Source: Channa striata (Eukaryota > Chordata > Actinopteri > Anabantiformes > Channidae). From it: a stretch of DNA of 64,000 bases. Numbering within the stretch: the stretch's first letter is position 1; each line of letters opens with the position of its first letter. The position numbers were made by a program, and so were the translations under genes. The notes below the pieces were generated by a model that saw only the letters and a list, made by a program, of their open reading frames with translations, searched no databases and had not been told where the DNA came from. The DNA lies in NCBI GenBank assembly GCA_033026295.1, contig CM065184.1, forward strand, positions 15,953,501 to 16,017,500. The letters run 5' to 3'. Shown here one piece after another: positions 25,969 through 36,245 of this stretch.

Positions 25969-26177
25969 AATATGGGAAGGTAGTCATCATTGACAACATC
26001 ACTGACAAGGTCAACAGCAACTACAATCATAAGATCATTATGATTTCATTATGTCGCAATCATTCTCATTGCAAACAAAGGGGCACATCCTCCAAAACGT
26101 TAAACGTGACCTTAAGCACGAGCGCTTTTTCATTAGTTCTATCTGGCCTCGAAGTATTCACCAAAGCTGAGCGGGAA
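25969..26177 (+). CDS. Candidate exon 2 with N-glycosylation sites
   Basis: A strong acceptor (TTTTTCTTGTCTTTTTTTAAG) precedes 209 nt that stay open in the frame set by exon 1. The frame contains NIT, NHS and NVT glycosylation sequons, a CRNHSHC cysteine pair and an SAFSLVLSGLEVFTKAERE segment that could be helical. The donor GAA|GTGAGT is strong and ends in phase 0. No family is recognised with confidence. Confidence 0.35.
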
Positions 26178-26249
26178 GTGAGTAACGTAAAATTCGAGGA
26201 AAGACTACATTACTATAACACACTGACCATATATGGCTTTGTGTGACAG

Positions 26250-26438
26250 GAAATCTGTGGAAGAAAACTGGTTCCAACCAGATAAGCTGAAGCAGCTTAG
26301 CTGCCAGGTGCTTCCAGATGGAACAGGAGTTTATTCTTTTGCGCAAAACATGAAACCGAACACTATGAGACTTGAAACACACACGATACATGACGTTGTA
26401 CTGAATAAGAAGCATCTGAAATGTGCTTTAGCATTTTA
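26250..26438 (+). pseudogene. Candidate exon 3, out of frame with exon 2
   Basis: The acceptor TTTGTGTGACAG ends a 72-bp intron containing a CTGAC branch-like word. Spliced in phase 0 the frame stops after 11 codons. One base over, it is open for 62 codons (NWFQPDKLKQLSCQVL, later HLKCALAF) up to a TAA at 26437. Either a one-base change has broken the gene, or a weaker acceptor such as that after GCTGAAGCAG (phase 0 in the long frame) is used. No GTRAGT-type donor is visible. Confidence 0.25.
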
Positions 26439-26639
26439 AATGGTCAAAATCCGACAAACACCAAGCCATTAAGAGGAATAACTGTTGCCCAGCTGAAGAA
26501 GGTTGTGACTTATTAATAAGGGGGACAACATAGCATGTGGAGCAACCTTATTTAGAGTTTTACAGCTGCAGACCTTAATGATTATTGTAATAACTACTTA
26601 TTAATAATTAACGTGTTTCATTGCAGCTGACTTATTTTT

Positions 26640-26756
26640 GATGACTGGCTTATCAGACATTTGAAATCCATGACCTATGGTGACTCAACCGCAGCCCTGC
26701 ACAGTTATGAGAAAGTGATAGACATTTATAGGAGAACCCACCATGATTGCTCATGA
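26640..26756 (+). pseudogene. Candidate last exon: helical C-terminus ending HHDCS
   Basis: The frame reads DDWLIRHLKSMTYG and then YEKVIDIYRRTHHDCS before TGA at 26754-26756. The best acceptor (TTTCATTGCAG, ending at 26626) leads into a TGA in this frame. A second acceptor after GGCTTATCAG (ending at 26656) would avoid it and enter in phase 2. The segment looks like an amphipathic helix with a terminal Cys-Ser. Function is not established. Confidence 0.3.
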
Positions 26757-26765
26757 TTAGTCTCT

Positions 26766-26780
26766 AATTTATTTATTAAC
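26766..26780 (+). promoter_or_regulatory. AU-rich element after the candidate stop codon
   Basis: AATTTATTTATTAAC contains the nonamer TTATTTATT ten or so bases after the candidate stop. In cytokine mRNAs such elements speed decay. The region is AT-rich, so chance is possible. Confidence 0.3.
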
Positions 26781-26841
26781 CTTTAACTATGAATGGCTAA
26801 TAAACAGCTTAAAGTCCCATCAGATGTGATAGCAAATACGC

Positions 26842-26847
26842 AATAAA
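26842..26847 (+). terminator. Candidate poly(A) signal AATAAA
   Basis: A canonical AATAAA about 90 bp after the candidate stop, followed by a T-rich stretch. Confidence 0.3.
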
Positions 26848-27029
26848 TCCTTTTTTAGCTGCTGATAGTTGTTACAGAATCATATTTAGCACTTTCTACG
26901 TGCTTAGTGAAATATGAATAGCACATAACAGAAAAGGATACTAGATCAAGTACATTGTATCTAATAAGTAGTTTACTAGGAATGCTAAGTACTAGACTAC
27001 TCAAACTTATTACTCTAAGATAAGTTTTA

Positions 27030-27200
27030 TTTTTCACATGCACAGTTATAAATAGTGCAATGTACAGTGAAATGCGCCGATTTACCTGCATCCATTTATA
27101 AAGTAGGACATGAAGAAACACAGAAAAAAAACTGAATAATAACCGAAGTTCAGAAGTCAGAGTCAGAGTGTTCAGAAAAAGTAAGAGATATGCTGTAAAT
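27030..27200 (-). repeat. LINE/retroposon 3'-end-like remnant
   Basis: TTTCACATGCACAGTTATAA and GTGCAATGTACAGTGAAATG resemble a tail word common in antisense fish retroposons. No coding part remains. A 125-codon frame on the minus strand overlaps it and looks spurious. Confidence 0.35.
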
Positions 27201-27291
27201 ATGCATGTAGCCATGCTTACATACACATACATCTACATATACCCTTACTTGTACATATAACTACCTACATACATATGCATATACATGCATA

Positions 27292-27315
27292 TATATACAC
27301 ACACACACACACACG
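27292..27315. repeat. (AC)n microsatellite within a CATA-rich tract
   Basis: A short AC run follows about 70 bp of irregular TACATA/CATATA words starting near 27220. Confidence 0.85.
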
Positions 27316-27319
27316 TGAT

Positions 27320-30300
27320 AAACTTGTGATGGTATATACAGCATGTTTTTCATATAAAGCACAAAAGATCGGTCAGGCTAATAACCAATCGATTACTAAT
27401 TACACATGCAGCCTTGTGTGCTTTGCTTTTCTTTCCAATTGCCACCCTGATATTTTTTGCAATCTCCCTCAAAACCAATTCAAAGTGCTGTCATTTTCTT
27501 GGAATGTTATAATTTTCCTTTGAAAACTCCTTTGCTGTACAGAAACTGGTACTCACCGCCTACAATGTTGAAACTGAAAGTACTGTAAAAGAAACTCACA
27601 GGAGACATGGCATATACTTGAATCCATCTGCATGTGAGTGTGAGACATACAGATAGATGTAAAAAGAGATTTTACCTAGGTCATTCTTAACTTGGTTTTA
27701 AGGGGAGTTACTGTACAAGAAAGTAAATTCAAGTTTATGCACGTTTTAGAGCAGCCACTTTCTTCCTGCTGACTGAATAGAAATCAGAGGAAACTCGGCT
27801 GCCAGGTGCAACAAGGTGCAACAGTGCTCTAATCGTAAGTATTTATATTTTACACAGTATGGTATATGAATTATCTTGGAAACTAAAATGGAGTTCTGAA
27901 CATGGTAATGGCATGTTCGGTGTGGTCTGAGCACACAAGTCACATGCTTTTAATGCGAAAGTAAAGCTGAATCTGAGTTAAAATGGCCTTGATAGACTAG
28001 GACATTTCTCACCAAAACAGTGAAAGCAGAAATTCAAACTAACTTAAGCATCCACATATAAAAATAGGTGGAAAGGAGGAGTCAGACTATGATCAGTCAA
28101 TGACACATTATCTCCTTAGCCACAGCTGCACCAATGTGATCACTGCAAATCTGAATACGAAACTCTTTAATGTTTACTTCTGGCTGCACTGACACAGCAA
28201 AATTGGGCTCTCATTTGTCTTGACACTCAGCCAAAGCTTCGTTAAAGAATTTCTAAGTCTCTGACTGGTGCACAGACACACAAAGGCGGGGATTACAATA
28301 TGGTGTGATTACCAGTAAAAGGGGACAGATCCATGCGGAAAGTACCTGAAGATTTCAAATGGAAGTCAAGACCTGGGGCAACTATGTGTGTGTGAGTGTG
28401 TGTGCGTGTTTGTTTGTGATCATGTGCTCTCAGACTTGATCTGCATTGGTTGAAGTAAACCTAGGGGAAAATGGATGGTAGAACACCTTTCACCTTTCTC
28501 ATCAAATGAGAAAAACAAAACACCCATTTTAACTCAACATGCACAACTCCCATGTTCACTTTTCTTGAAAGAAAAAATGCATTGATGGCGCTGTTGCATG
28601 ACACACCCTTGAATGTATGAGAAAAAAGACTCACACTCAGTCACACGTACTGTACGCATGCTGACATAGACAGCACAAGAGGAAGTTGGAGAGACTCAAA
28701 CTTAAAGATTGTTTTTCATACGGGGCCATGAATGTGAAAAATTTACATAAGTAGATCATGAATTACAAGTTGAAAACAGAGGCTGACTTGCAGACAAACT
28801 TGAAGACGTTCTTCACATACCAAGTCAGCCATACATCTTTTGTCTTTGGCTCGATTCTGTGACACATATTTTCCATGGCCCCTACCCCCACCCCATGCAC
28901 CATCACCAGTTGGCTTTAGATGTGGTGGACCTGCCTGTAAGACGGCTCTTTGTCCACATCAAAACAAGTGCAAATGAAGGTAACTAGTATAGAAGAGACA
29001 CTTCTTCAAAAGTGCATGTTCTCATTGGATATAAATAGAGTATATATAACATGCAAATTAAAATAGCACTATTTGTTAGCCAAAATTACCCCCCCCAAAA
29101 AAATCTAACAAACAAACAAGGTATTTTTATTCCAACTTCCAGTCTATTATCGGTTCATCACTAACTGTGCTGCTGCTGATGTGTAACAGGGGAATTCTTT
29201 TTAAGCATGCTCAAAATCACAATGTTTCCATTTGTCTCTTCAGATAAACCACTGCTGCATATTTTTACACACTGTAATCCTCAACATTAAATTTAAGCTG
29301 CCACACTGGTTAGTTGACAATATTAAATCATATCTATTGTGCAATTTACATTAAAATATGGACTGCATGGGCCCATCTATTCTTCTCTGCGCTCCTATAC
29401 TCTTCTCATTAGTGGAGAATTAACTAAAACAGCCAGATCACACACACATCGGGAAGAGGTGGGTAGTTTCCAAAGCAGAAATGCCTGATCCTGCCACTCC
29501 CAGCTACTGCACGGACAGATAGTTTGTTTCTTAATGCTGTTGAAACTATCAAAAATAAAATAAAATAAAATACAGGTTTTGATTTCAGGTAAAGGTCAAA
29601 AGTGATGCAGTAATCTGAGCAAATACTACGGCACCTGTAATGCATTGGATTTCCCTTTAGCTACAGATACTCGTCAAACTGTCCACTAATCCTGATTTCA
29701 TTCTTCTGAACCTCTGCAGCGTCAAAAGTAAAGTTTATTATTCAGTGCATAAAATGATAAAATTAAGAAACATACATGAACACATACTTTAATGATGATG
29801 GTTTTAAAAACACTGGGATGCAGGACACACCCAAGAAAAAGGCCATGATTCACATGGTGACAATCACCCAGCCAATGATTATAAAGCCCACAACAGACAA
29901 TTAACCAATTACTTTTTAAAAGACAATGGTCAAAAGTTAAAAAAGCTTTCCACCCACAGTCGAAACTGAGGGTGACTGGGTCATTGCTCAAATATGAACA
30001 AACCATCAAAAACCAAGACGACACGCTGTGTTTTTCTCTTTGATGCAAATCTCTTGCACTTTTCTTAGGAAGGACTTATTCATAATTGTGTCCATGAGCA
30101 GCCCAATTACCTCAGTTTGTGGTCGAGCTTGACTCATGAAGCAGTTTCTGCCGCATGAACGTACAACGTGATAAACACTACTTCCTCATTTGGACTGATG
30201 TGGTATTCTGGGAAATCAGGGTGTCTTAGAGGGCCCATTACAAATGCCAAAGATACAAAATACAAAATGTCACTTTGCTTTGCTCACTTTGGTGGAATTG

Positions 30301-30400
30301 CTTTTACTATTTTGAGACCACTCGCTTAACTGTCTAATTAGGCTCATAAGATTAGGCATCTTAATAGGAGTGGAAATGTTGTTGCAGACTTTAAAACAAG
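27320..30400. other. Non-coding stretch, no gene recognised
   Basis: It has small simple repeats ((TG)n near 28385, AAAAT units near 29550-29572) and short overlapping frames. Nothing has both a convincing frame and splice sites. Confidence 0.4.
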
Positions 30401-30539
30401 GAAAGTTTCTACAATAAATAAATGATTGTGAATTTCCAAAAACATTGGCACTAATTGAACTAATCTTCCCTTATTTAGTAACAAATGGCCTCAGCAGATG
30501 AAATGTCAGCAACAGCAATCATCTGTTTCCATTTCACTC

Positions 30540-31330
30540 CGTCATTGCTTCTCTCTTTCACAGCATCCATGAATCCCCTCCTTGGACAACCCTCTTTTCT
30601 TCCTGTGTGGGAGTTCCACTATAAGCGTTGTGCTCCTGATAAAGTGGGTGTGCCTCCTTGATGCCCACTGATTGCCGCCTCTCCTCTCAGCCTGGCTTCC
30701 ACTACTCTTTCCCACAGCTTCATGGTTTGATGGTGTGGCAATGTTAGGCCTGGTGTTCTGCATCTCCCCTGTTCATGAAAATCAGAAGAACACCACTTCT
30801 TGTCCAAGCTTCAGGTCTCATTTTTGATTAACCACTCCACTGCCATCCCTCCTAAACATCTCCATACCTATGTTGTTTGTGCTTTCCTGTACTTCCTCAT
30901 TCCACCACAAAGTCTCTTGTCACTCTTCCTCTTTCTGGATATCAAGCAAAGTACCTTCCTTCCAGGTTCCCTCACCACTTCTGCAGAAGTTGCACAATCA
31001 TCCAGCACGTCTTCACTGCCACCGATCATCACGAGATTCACCTTCTCTCTAAATTTCACACAAAAAAACTTCCTCTTTCAGGCTCCACCATTTTATTTTT
31101 TGTTTTCTTCCTCACCTCCAAAATCATCCTGTTGACCAACATCTGTTGCAGTTTAGCTGCACTGTCTCTGATCACTTTCAGTTTGTGTCCCCTGCATCCA
31201 CTTTCCTCTCCTTGACACTGTAGCCATCCAGCACCTCCTCATCACCTCTGTTTCATTCACAGCCTCCTCCAATCACTGCTCATACTTCTGGAACTATCCC
31301 CTCCACCACTTCATCTAACTTGGTCCAAGG
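30540..31330 (-). mobile_element. RTE-like LINE fragments, antisense, in unit A
   Basis: On the minus strand the order is as follows: near 31059-30890 a segment ending RKVLCL and then, one frame over, WWNEEVQES (the linker before the RT); near 30807-30640 MKLWERVVEARLRGE (RT N-terminal part); and near 30615-30545 VELPHRKKRG (element C-terminus). The catalytic RT centre between the last two is missing, and frames shift between blocks. The words resemble a widespread fish LINE that I assign to the RTE clade from memory. Confidence 0.7.
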
Positions 31331-31674
31331 ATTTTCTTGCACTCATCTCAAACTTAACTTTTAGGCCTATTTACTGATGGCATTTATCTGTAGGGTTTGC
31401 ACAATCACAATTGGAACAGAAACTCTCTTCAAATCCAATAGTCTTACTAAACTGTTCCTTCCAGATTATTGCTTTCACCATTTCTCTTCCTAGCCATGCC
31501 ATGGTGGAACAGTTTGAACCCGTTCTCTTTAATACAAAGTGCCTCTACTCTCACCTCTTTTTTTCTTCTCCTGCTGCATGCAGACATACCTCCCCCGCTT
31601 TGGCTCTTCCTTTAACCAACAGAAGCATCCTTTTCACCAGTACACTGCTGGTTAACAGTAGCTTTGGTGGTCGT

Positions 31675-31880
31675 TAGTAAGGTCACAGGTAACAAGTCAG
31701 TTTATCTTAGGACAATTGAGAGTTATCCTAACATGTATGTCTTTAGACTGTGGGAGGACACAGAAGTACCCACAGGAAAACACCAAACACAAATCAGAAA
31801 GCTAGCAGATAGCTTTAAATCGAGGAACGTCTAGATGTGAAGCAGCAACACTAACCACTCCACCACCAGGCTGCCCAAAA
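31675..31880 (-). repeat. SINE-like block, antisense, in unit A
   Basis: It contains GACTGTGGGAGGACACAG and ACTAACCACTCCACCACCAG, the antisense layout of a common fish repeat in which a GTGG..GTAGTGGTTAG head is followed by TTCCTCCCACAGTC. The same block sits at the same place in unit B (34165-34340), so it predates the duplication. Confidence 0.6.
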
Positions 31881-33249
31881 TGATTTTAAGATGGGAAGAT
31901 AGCAATTTTAACCCAATGCACTATGTTGTTAAGGTTAGTTTTGTCATCAAAGTTACAATAGGAACTATTTTAGTTTAGGCTAAAGCATAACGATGAATGG
32001 TTAAAACAGTGCCTGCAGTGTCCTGTAAAGACAAAACAGGAAAAAATTATTTACCTCCTCTGCAACATTCGTTCTCAATCACTACAGCCTCGCCCTTTTG
32101 TGGATTGCGTGGTTCTATAAAAACATTACATTATTTCCTCCTTTGGTTTTAGTGTACATGAGTTGCAACTAAAATTTGTATATGGCGTCTGTTGGAAAAG
32201 CTTTCCGGAGAATTGTATTTCCTGAAAAAAATGCAGTGAGATTGCTGGGGCCCGGGAAAGGTTGACACTGAGCTGCAATGTTTGGTGAATACTTTGGAGT
32301 TAAACTGCATTGCCGGATGGACATTTGCATGATGAAGCAATCGGGAGTATTGGAAACATGGTAAAGTAATAAATCACAGAAAATATTGTTTAAGCAATTA
32401 AGGAGGTTGTTTTGAGGCTCATAACATGTTTTTCCCAAGATAGTTATATTGTGTAAAATAAAAATGATGCATGTACAGTTTGTGCATACATTTGTGCATA
32501 AAGACAAGAAAAAGAGTTTAGCACCATCACCACAGCTTAGGTGTTATGAAACATTTTCATGTTTGAAGAATATGATGTGGCAAATAACTTTGAACTACCA
32601 ACAGTATAGTGGGTATCGTAAGCAAGAGTCCAGTCCCCAGAACTGCCACTGCTAGTAAGTGGGCCATTTGTGTTTATCACCGTTGCTTAATTTGATAAGT
32701 TTTTAAGAGTAAAGTAATGAGACTCTGCTTCCTAACCTGAATGACTGAGAATCTTCAGTAACACTATGAAAACAAGCTTACAGACCCTATAATTACCAGA
32801 ATATCACACATCCCATTGCCAGTAATACTCAGCAGTTTGTGAGTCAGGAAAGTAAAAAAATAAATAAAAAATAAAAAATCCAAACTGAGATGATCTTGGA
32901 TCATCTAGAGCAACAGAAGAGATTATAACTCTATTCAGAGGCTGCATAACAGCACAACAAGCTGCAAAAGACATAAAAACAGGACATCAGCACAACCCTT
33001 TGCAGCATAGACCTTAAAGCAATGCTGTAATAAATAAAAGCTGTCAAATGTTCCCGGGGGAAGAATCATTCACATCCACTCATTAAAAAAGCTAGCAGAA
33101 CCTTCAGACTGTCTTTATTAAGAAACACAATGGAACAGAAATAAAAGAGGAAAAGTTTCCATACTAAATTCATAGGAATTCAATGCATTTCCACAGACAT
33201 CTGTGCTAATCGAACTAATCTTCCCTTATTTAGTAACAAATGGCCTCAG

Positions 33250-33448
33250 CAGGTCGTCTTTTTGCCAGTGCTACGGTCTCTGGGACAACATTGCTGGTCT
33301 CAGGACCATCTTGTTAATCGTAACCTCCACTGGCACACTGTTTTCATACCCATCAGCTTACCTCACTTATCTCCTGAGTCCTCATGCAGTACCACACTCT
33401 GGCATGCACTGTTTCTAAATTCTGGCCTTCCCTATACTGCTCTATCAA
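33250..33448 (-). mobile_element. RTE-like LINE fragments, antisense, in unit B
   Basis: Read on the minus strand from 33448 downwards: LIEQYREGQ, then VWYCMR, then after a frame change VLRPAML. These match the middle and late parts of the polymerase whose earlier and final parts survive in unit A. The palindrome at 33449 starts directly next to LIEQYREGQ, so it was inserted into, or replaced, the LINE sequence. Confidence 0.6.
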
Positions 33449-33788
33449 GTGAAGGAAGGTGCACACAAGTGGCACGTTGCCACCGAGCCTGGGAGGAAGA
33501 AGCTCTGTGCACTTTCCTGGAAAGCCACCAAGCTTCTTCCACTCAGGATCGGTGGCAGTGTGCCACTTGTGTGAAGGAAGGTGCACACAAGTGGCACACT
33601 GCCACCAGACTGATAGGAAGGTGCACACAAGTGGCACACTGCCACCGATCCTGAGTGGAAGAAGCTTGGTGGCTTTCCAGGAAAGTGCACAGAGCTTCTT
33701 CCTCTCAGGATCGGTGGCAGTGTGCCACTTGTGTGCACCTTCCTATCAGTCTGGTGGCAGTGTGCCACTTGTGTGCACCTTCCTTCAC
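33449..33788. mobile_element. Nested palindromic (fold-back/MITE-like) insertion, 340 bp
   Basis: Both ends carry GTGAAGGAAGGTGCACAC as inverted repeats. The right part, 33571-33788, is a 218-bp hairpin with arms of 96 bp (one mismatch seen) around a 26-bp spacer. The left part, 33459-33570, is a second hairpin with arms of about 43 bp (about six mismatches) and the same spacer in reverse complement. The word GTGGCANNNTGCCAC occurs six times. No protein is expected; the frames found on both strands are by-products of the palindrome. Absent from unit A. Confidence 0.85.
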
Positions 33789-34164
33789 TCGTGGGTCACC
33801 CTAAGCTCCTTCCTTCTCTTAAAACATGTATTCAACCATCATAGCACCTTGTTTTTTTAAGTTTCACACAATGCTAACAGACACTCCAACACACTCTTAC
33901 TACACTGCTCCTTCAGGATTATACCTACACCATTTCCCTTTCTTTCCATGCCATGGTGGAACAGTTTGAACCCACCTCAAATGTTCCTGGCCTCACTAAT
34001 CGTCTGTTTGGTTTCTTGTACACACACTTTGTCCGACTTTCTCCTCTCTATCAGCTCTGCCAGCTTGCTCCCTTTACCCATGACAGTGGTAAATGGTCTG
34101 GTTATATAGGCCTTTTATCCTTTAAAAGAAAAAAAATACCCTGCTGACCTTTGGAGGTTGTTGG

Positions 34165-34345
34165 TAAGGTCAAAGGTCACCAGTCTATCTCAGAGCAATT
34201 TAAACTTTGGGAGGAAACAGGAGTATCCGGAGGAAATCATGCAGACGCCACTCAGACAGCTAGCAGGTAGCTTTGAACCGGGGACCGTCTAGCTGTGAGG
34301 CGGCAACACTAACCACTCCACCACCAGGCCGCCCAAAATGATTTT
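34165..34345 (-). repeat. SINE-like block, antisense, in unit B
   Basis: TTTGGGAGGAAACAGGAGTA is followed by GAACCGGGGACCGTCTAGCT and ACTAACCACTCCACCACCAG. It is better preserved than its counterpart in unit A, and the head of the element is to the right. Confidence 0.7.
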
Positions 34346-35329
34346 AAGATGGGAAGATAGTGGTTTGGGTTAAAATGACTATGTTGTTATGGCTGGATTT
34401 GTCATCATAGTTGCAATAATAACTATTTTGCTTAAGGCTAAAGAATAATGGTGAATGGTTAAAACTGTGTCTGCAGTGTCCGGTCAGTACAATAACAGGA
34501 AACTATTATTTGCCTCCTGTGCTAAAAGTATAGTGTTGTGTTGACTTTTGTAAATCATGCCTGGTCAACAACAAAACAACAGTACATTATTTCCTCCTTT
34601 GGTCTCTGTGAACATGGGTTGTAACTAACAAATTGTGCATGGCATCTGTTGGAAAAGCTTTCCACAGAATTTTAGTTACCGAAGAAACTGAGGTGAGATT
34701 GCTGGGTACCGAAAAGATGACAATGAGTTGCAACATTGGAGGATAATTTGGGGGAGGTAAACTGCATTGCTAGTTATCGTCCAGAGTGGGTCTCTTTTAC
34801 TCATGGGTGAGTATTAAATTGTTTTAAATCACAAGAAATGTTGCTTTTTTCCAAAAGTAATCAGATCATCACCTGAGTGATTACAACCTCCTCAAAGAGA
34901 CAAAAGGCTGATTTAAAATGCACAGTTGAAATTGAAAGACCAGAGCCTAATGTAATACAATCTCAAAGACCGTGAACTCATACACATTTTCCCACACAGC
35001 AACACATTTCATCACAAGCTCCCTGCTTGCTAAATGGCTAGTTAAACCCAACAGTTTGAGAGTCAGGCTTTTAGGGGGAAAGAAAGTGTGCATCCAAACT
35101 TAGATGTCCTCAGATCCTCCAGAACAAAATAAGAAGTGATACAACTATATTCAGAGGCTGAACTACACTCTGTAACAACTGCAGAACATAGCATAACACA
35201 ATGTAAATCAAATCAAACAAAACACACATGAGAAAGACATAAAACAAGACAACAGCACAACGAAATGAAACACTATGCAACACAAACCCTCAAAGCAACA
35301 CTGCAATAACTAAAAGCTGTTAAATGAAA

Positions 35330-36110
35330 ATCTTATCGAGGATGTTCCACGAGTCTTTCAACTTTTCACTCCTATCAGCTGTGTCTGACATCATTTTCCC
35401 CAGAGTTTAGCGTAAAAAAAAAAAAAAAAAAATCCATTCCAGGAGGCTGTTAGCTTGCCCGAGGTGATGGAGCAGCTTTGATACCTTTGTTTTTGAAGAT
35501 GTGAAATCTTTTGATTCTGAAACCTGTGGCAGAGTTTCTGCAACAGCACCTGATTTTTTTTTTTTTAACCCTAAGTGGGGGTTTAGAAGTGTTTCACAGG
35601 CTTCAGAGAGATTAGACGTGTTTGTCTGCATGCCTGCCTTACACCTTTACAGTGAATCAAATGGCTGATGAAATATTTCAGAGGTGTGTGATGAGGCACA
35701 TAGCATGAAAAGAAGTCATCTTATGATAGAAAATGTGTCTTCCAGCTAAAGCAGAGGTCCACAAAGTGTAAGTCTCACTGTTTAATCTTTCCTATGCGTA
35801 GTAAAGTAAGTTTTTTTTGTTCCAAAAGCTAAACAAGATAGATAAACTGAATCAAATCTGGTTGAATCAAGATGGACAGAATATGGGCTGGCATCTTTCC
35901 AGTCATGAATCAGCCAGCTTTAAACTCAAATCTCCACTAAGAAGCCTTTGCCACAGTTCTTGTGTGGCATGATTCATAACACTGTTTTGGAGCACAAACT
36001 AGATTGTTAATTAAACTAGTAAAGACTAAACCATCACTTTGAATATCTAAAAATCACTGAACAACTACAGTTAAAATTACGGAACAATTAGAGGTATCAT
36101 TATGAAGATA
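35330..36110. other. Non-coding stretch with A- and T-runs
   Basis: It contains an A18 run at 35414-35431 and a T12 run near 35555. No supported exon. Confidence 0.4.
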
Positions 36111-36114
36111 TATG

Positions 36115-36245
36115 CACATCCCTCCATTATATAAACTGCTTATCCTGATCAGTGTCAGGAATAAGCACGTAGTGAGGATAGACACTTTCCACTCACATTT
36201 ACGCCTACAGGCAATTAGGATCCTCTAATTGACTTTGGTCTTTGG
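36115..36245 (-). repeat. Degraded fish-wide repeat, antisense
   Basis: TATATAAACTGCTTATCCTG at the left and TTTACGCCTACAGGCAATTA at the right match the antisense form of the repeat seen in sense at 55011-55185 (GTAGGTGTCAATGG ... GGTTACAGATAGTGG). Confidence 0.55.

Larger units (their letters stand above)
24950..26850 (+). pseudogene. Possible small secreted cytokine-like gene, intact or decayed
   Basis: The stretch has the layout of a compact cytokine gene. A TATA-like TTTTATAT sits at 24951. ATG at 25028 opens a signal-peptide exon with a strong donor. A second exon at 25969-26177 is phase-compatible and carries N-glycosylation sites. A 72-bp intron follows, then a frame at 26250-26438 with two cysteines. 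A C-terminal frame ends at 26756. Downstream come an AU-rich element (TTATTTATT, 26768-26779) and AATAAA at 26842. The C-terminal YEKVIDIYRRTHHDCS looks like a last helix with a terminal cysteine, broadly like IL-4-type cytokines, while the 1-then-0 intron phases are more like the IL-6/GH type. Against a working gene: exon 3 is out of frame after the best splice, it lacks a good donor, and the best acceptor of exon 4 is followed by a stop. It may be a pseudogene, a mis-modelled real gene, or coincidence. Confidence 0.35.
30405..33055. repeat. Tandem duplication unit A
   Basis: This unit aligns in the same order and orientation with unit B at 33150-35330. Shared anchors are GAACTAATCTTCCCTTATTT (30457 / 33211), CCATGCCATGGTGGAACAGT (31494 / 33947), AATGATTTTAAGATGGGAAG (31879 / 34338), ACATTATTTCCTCCTTTGG (32127 / 34587) and TAAAAGCTGT near 33030 / 35310. 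Divergence is well above allelic level, so the duplication is old. Units differ in length because each lost different LINE parts and B gained a palindromic insertion. Confidence 0.8.
33150..35330. repeat. Tandem duplication unit B
   Basis: This is the partner of unit A, with shared anchors listed there. It carries the SINE-like block and the 340-bp nested palindrome, and keeps a different subset of the LINE coding region. Confidence 0.8.

Noticed and set aside
26855..27232. 125-codon hydrophobic minus-strand frame
   Set aside because: It overlaps a retroposon-tail-like repeat and AT-rich DNA; hydrophobicity follows from T-richness.
33353..33860. Long frames on both strands (107-133 codons) with repeated VCHLCAP/GTLPPI words
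   Set aside because: The frames are a by-product of the palindrome, which reads alike on both strands.
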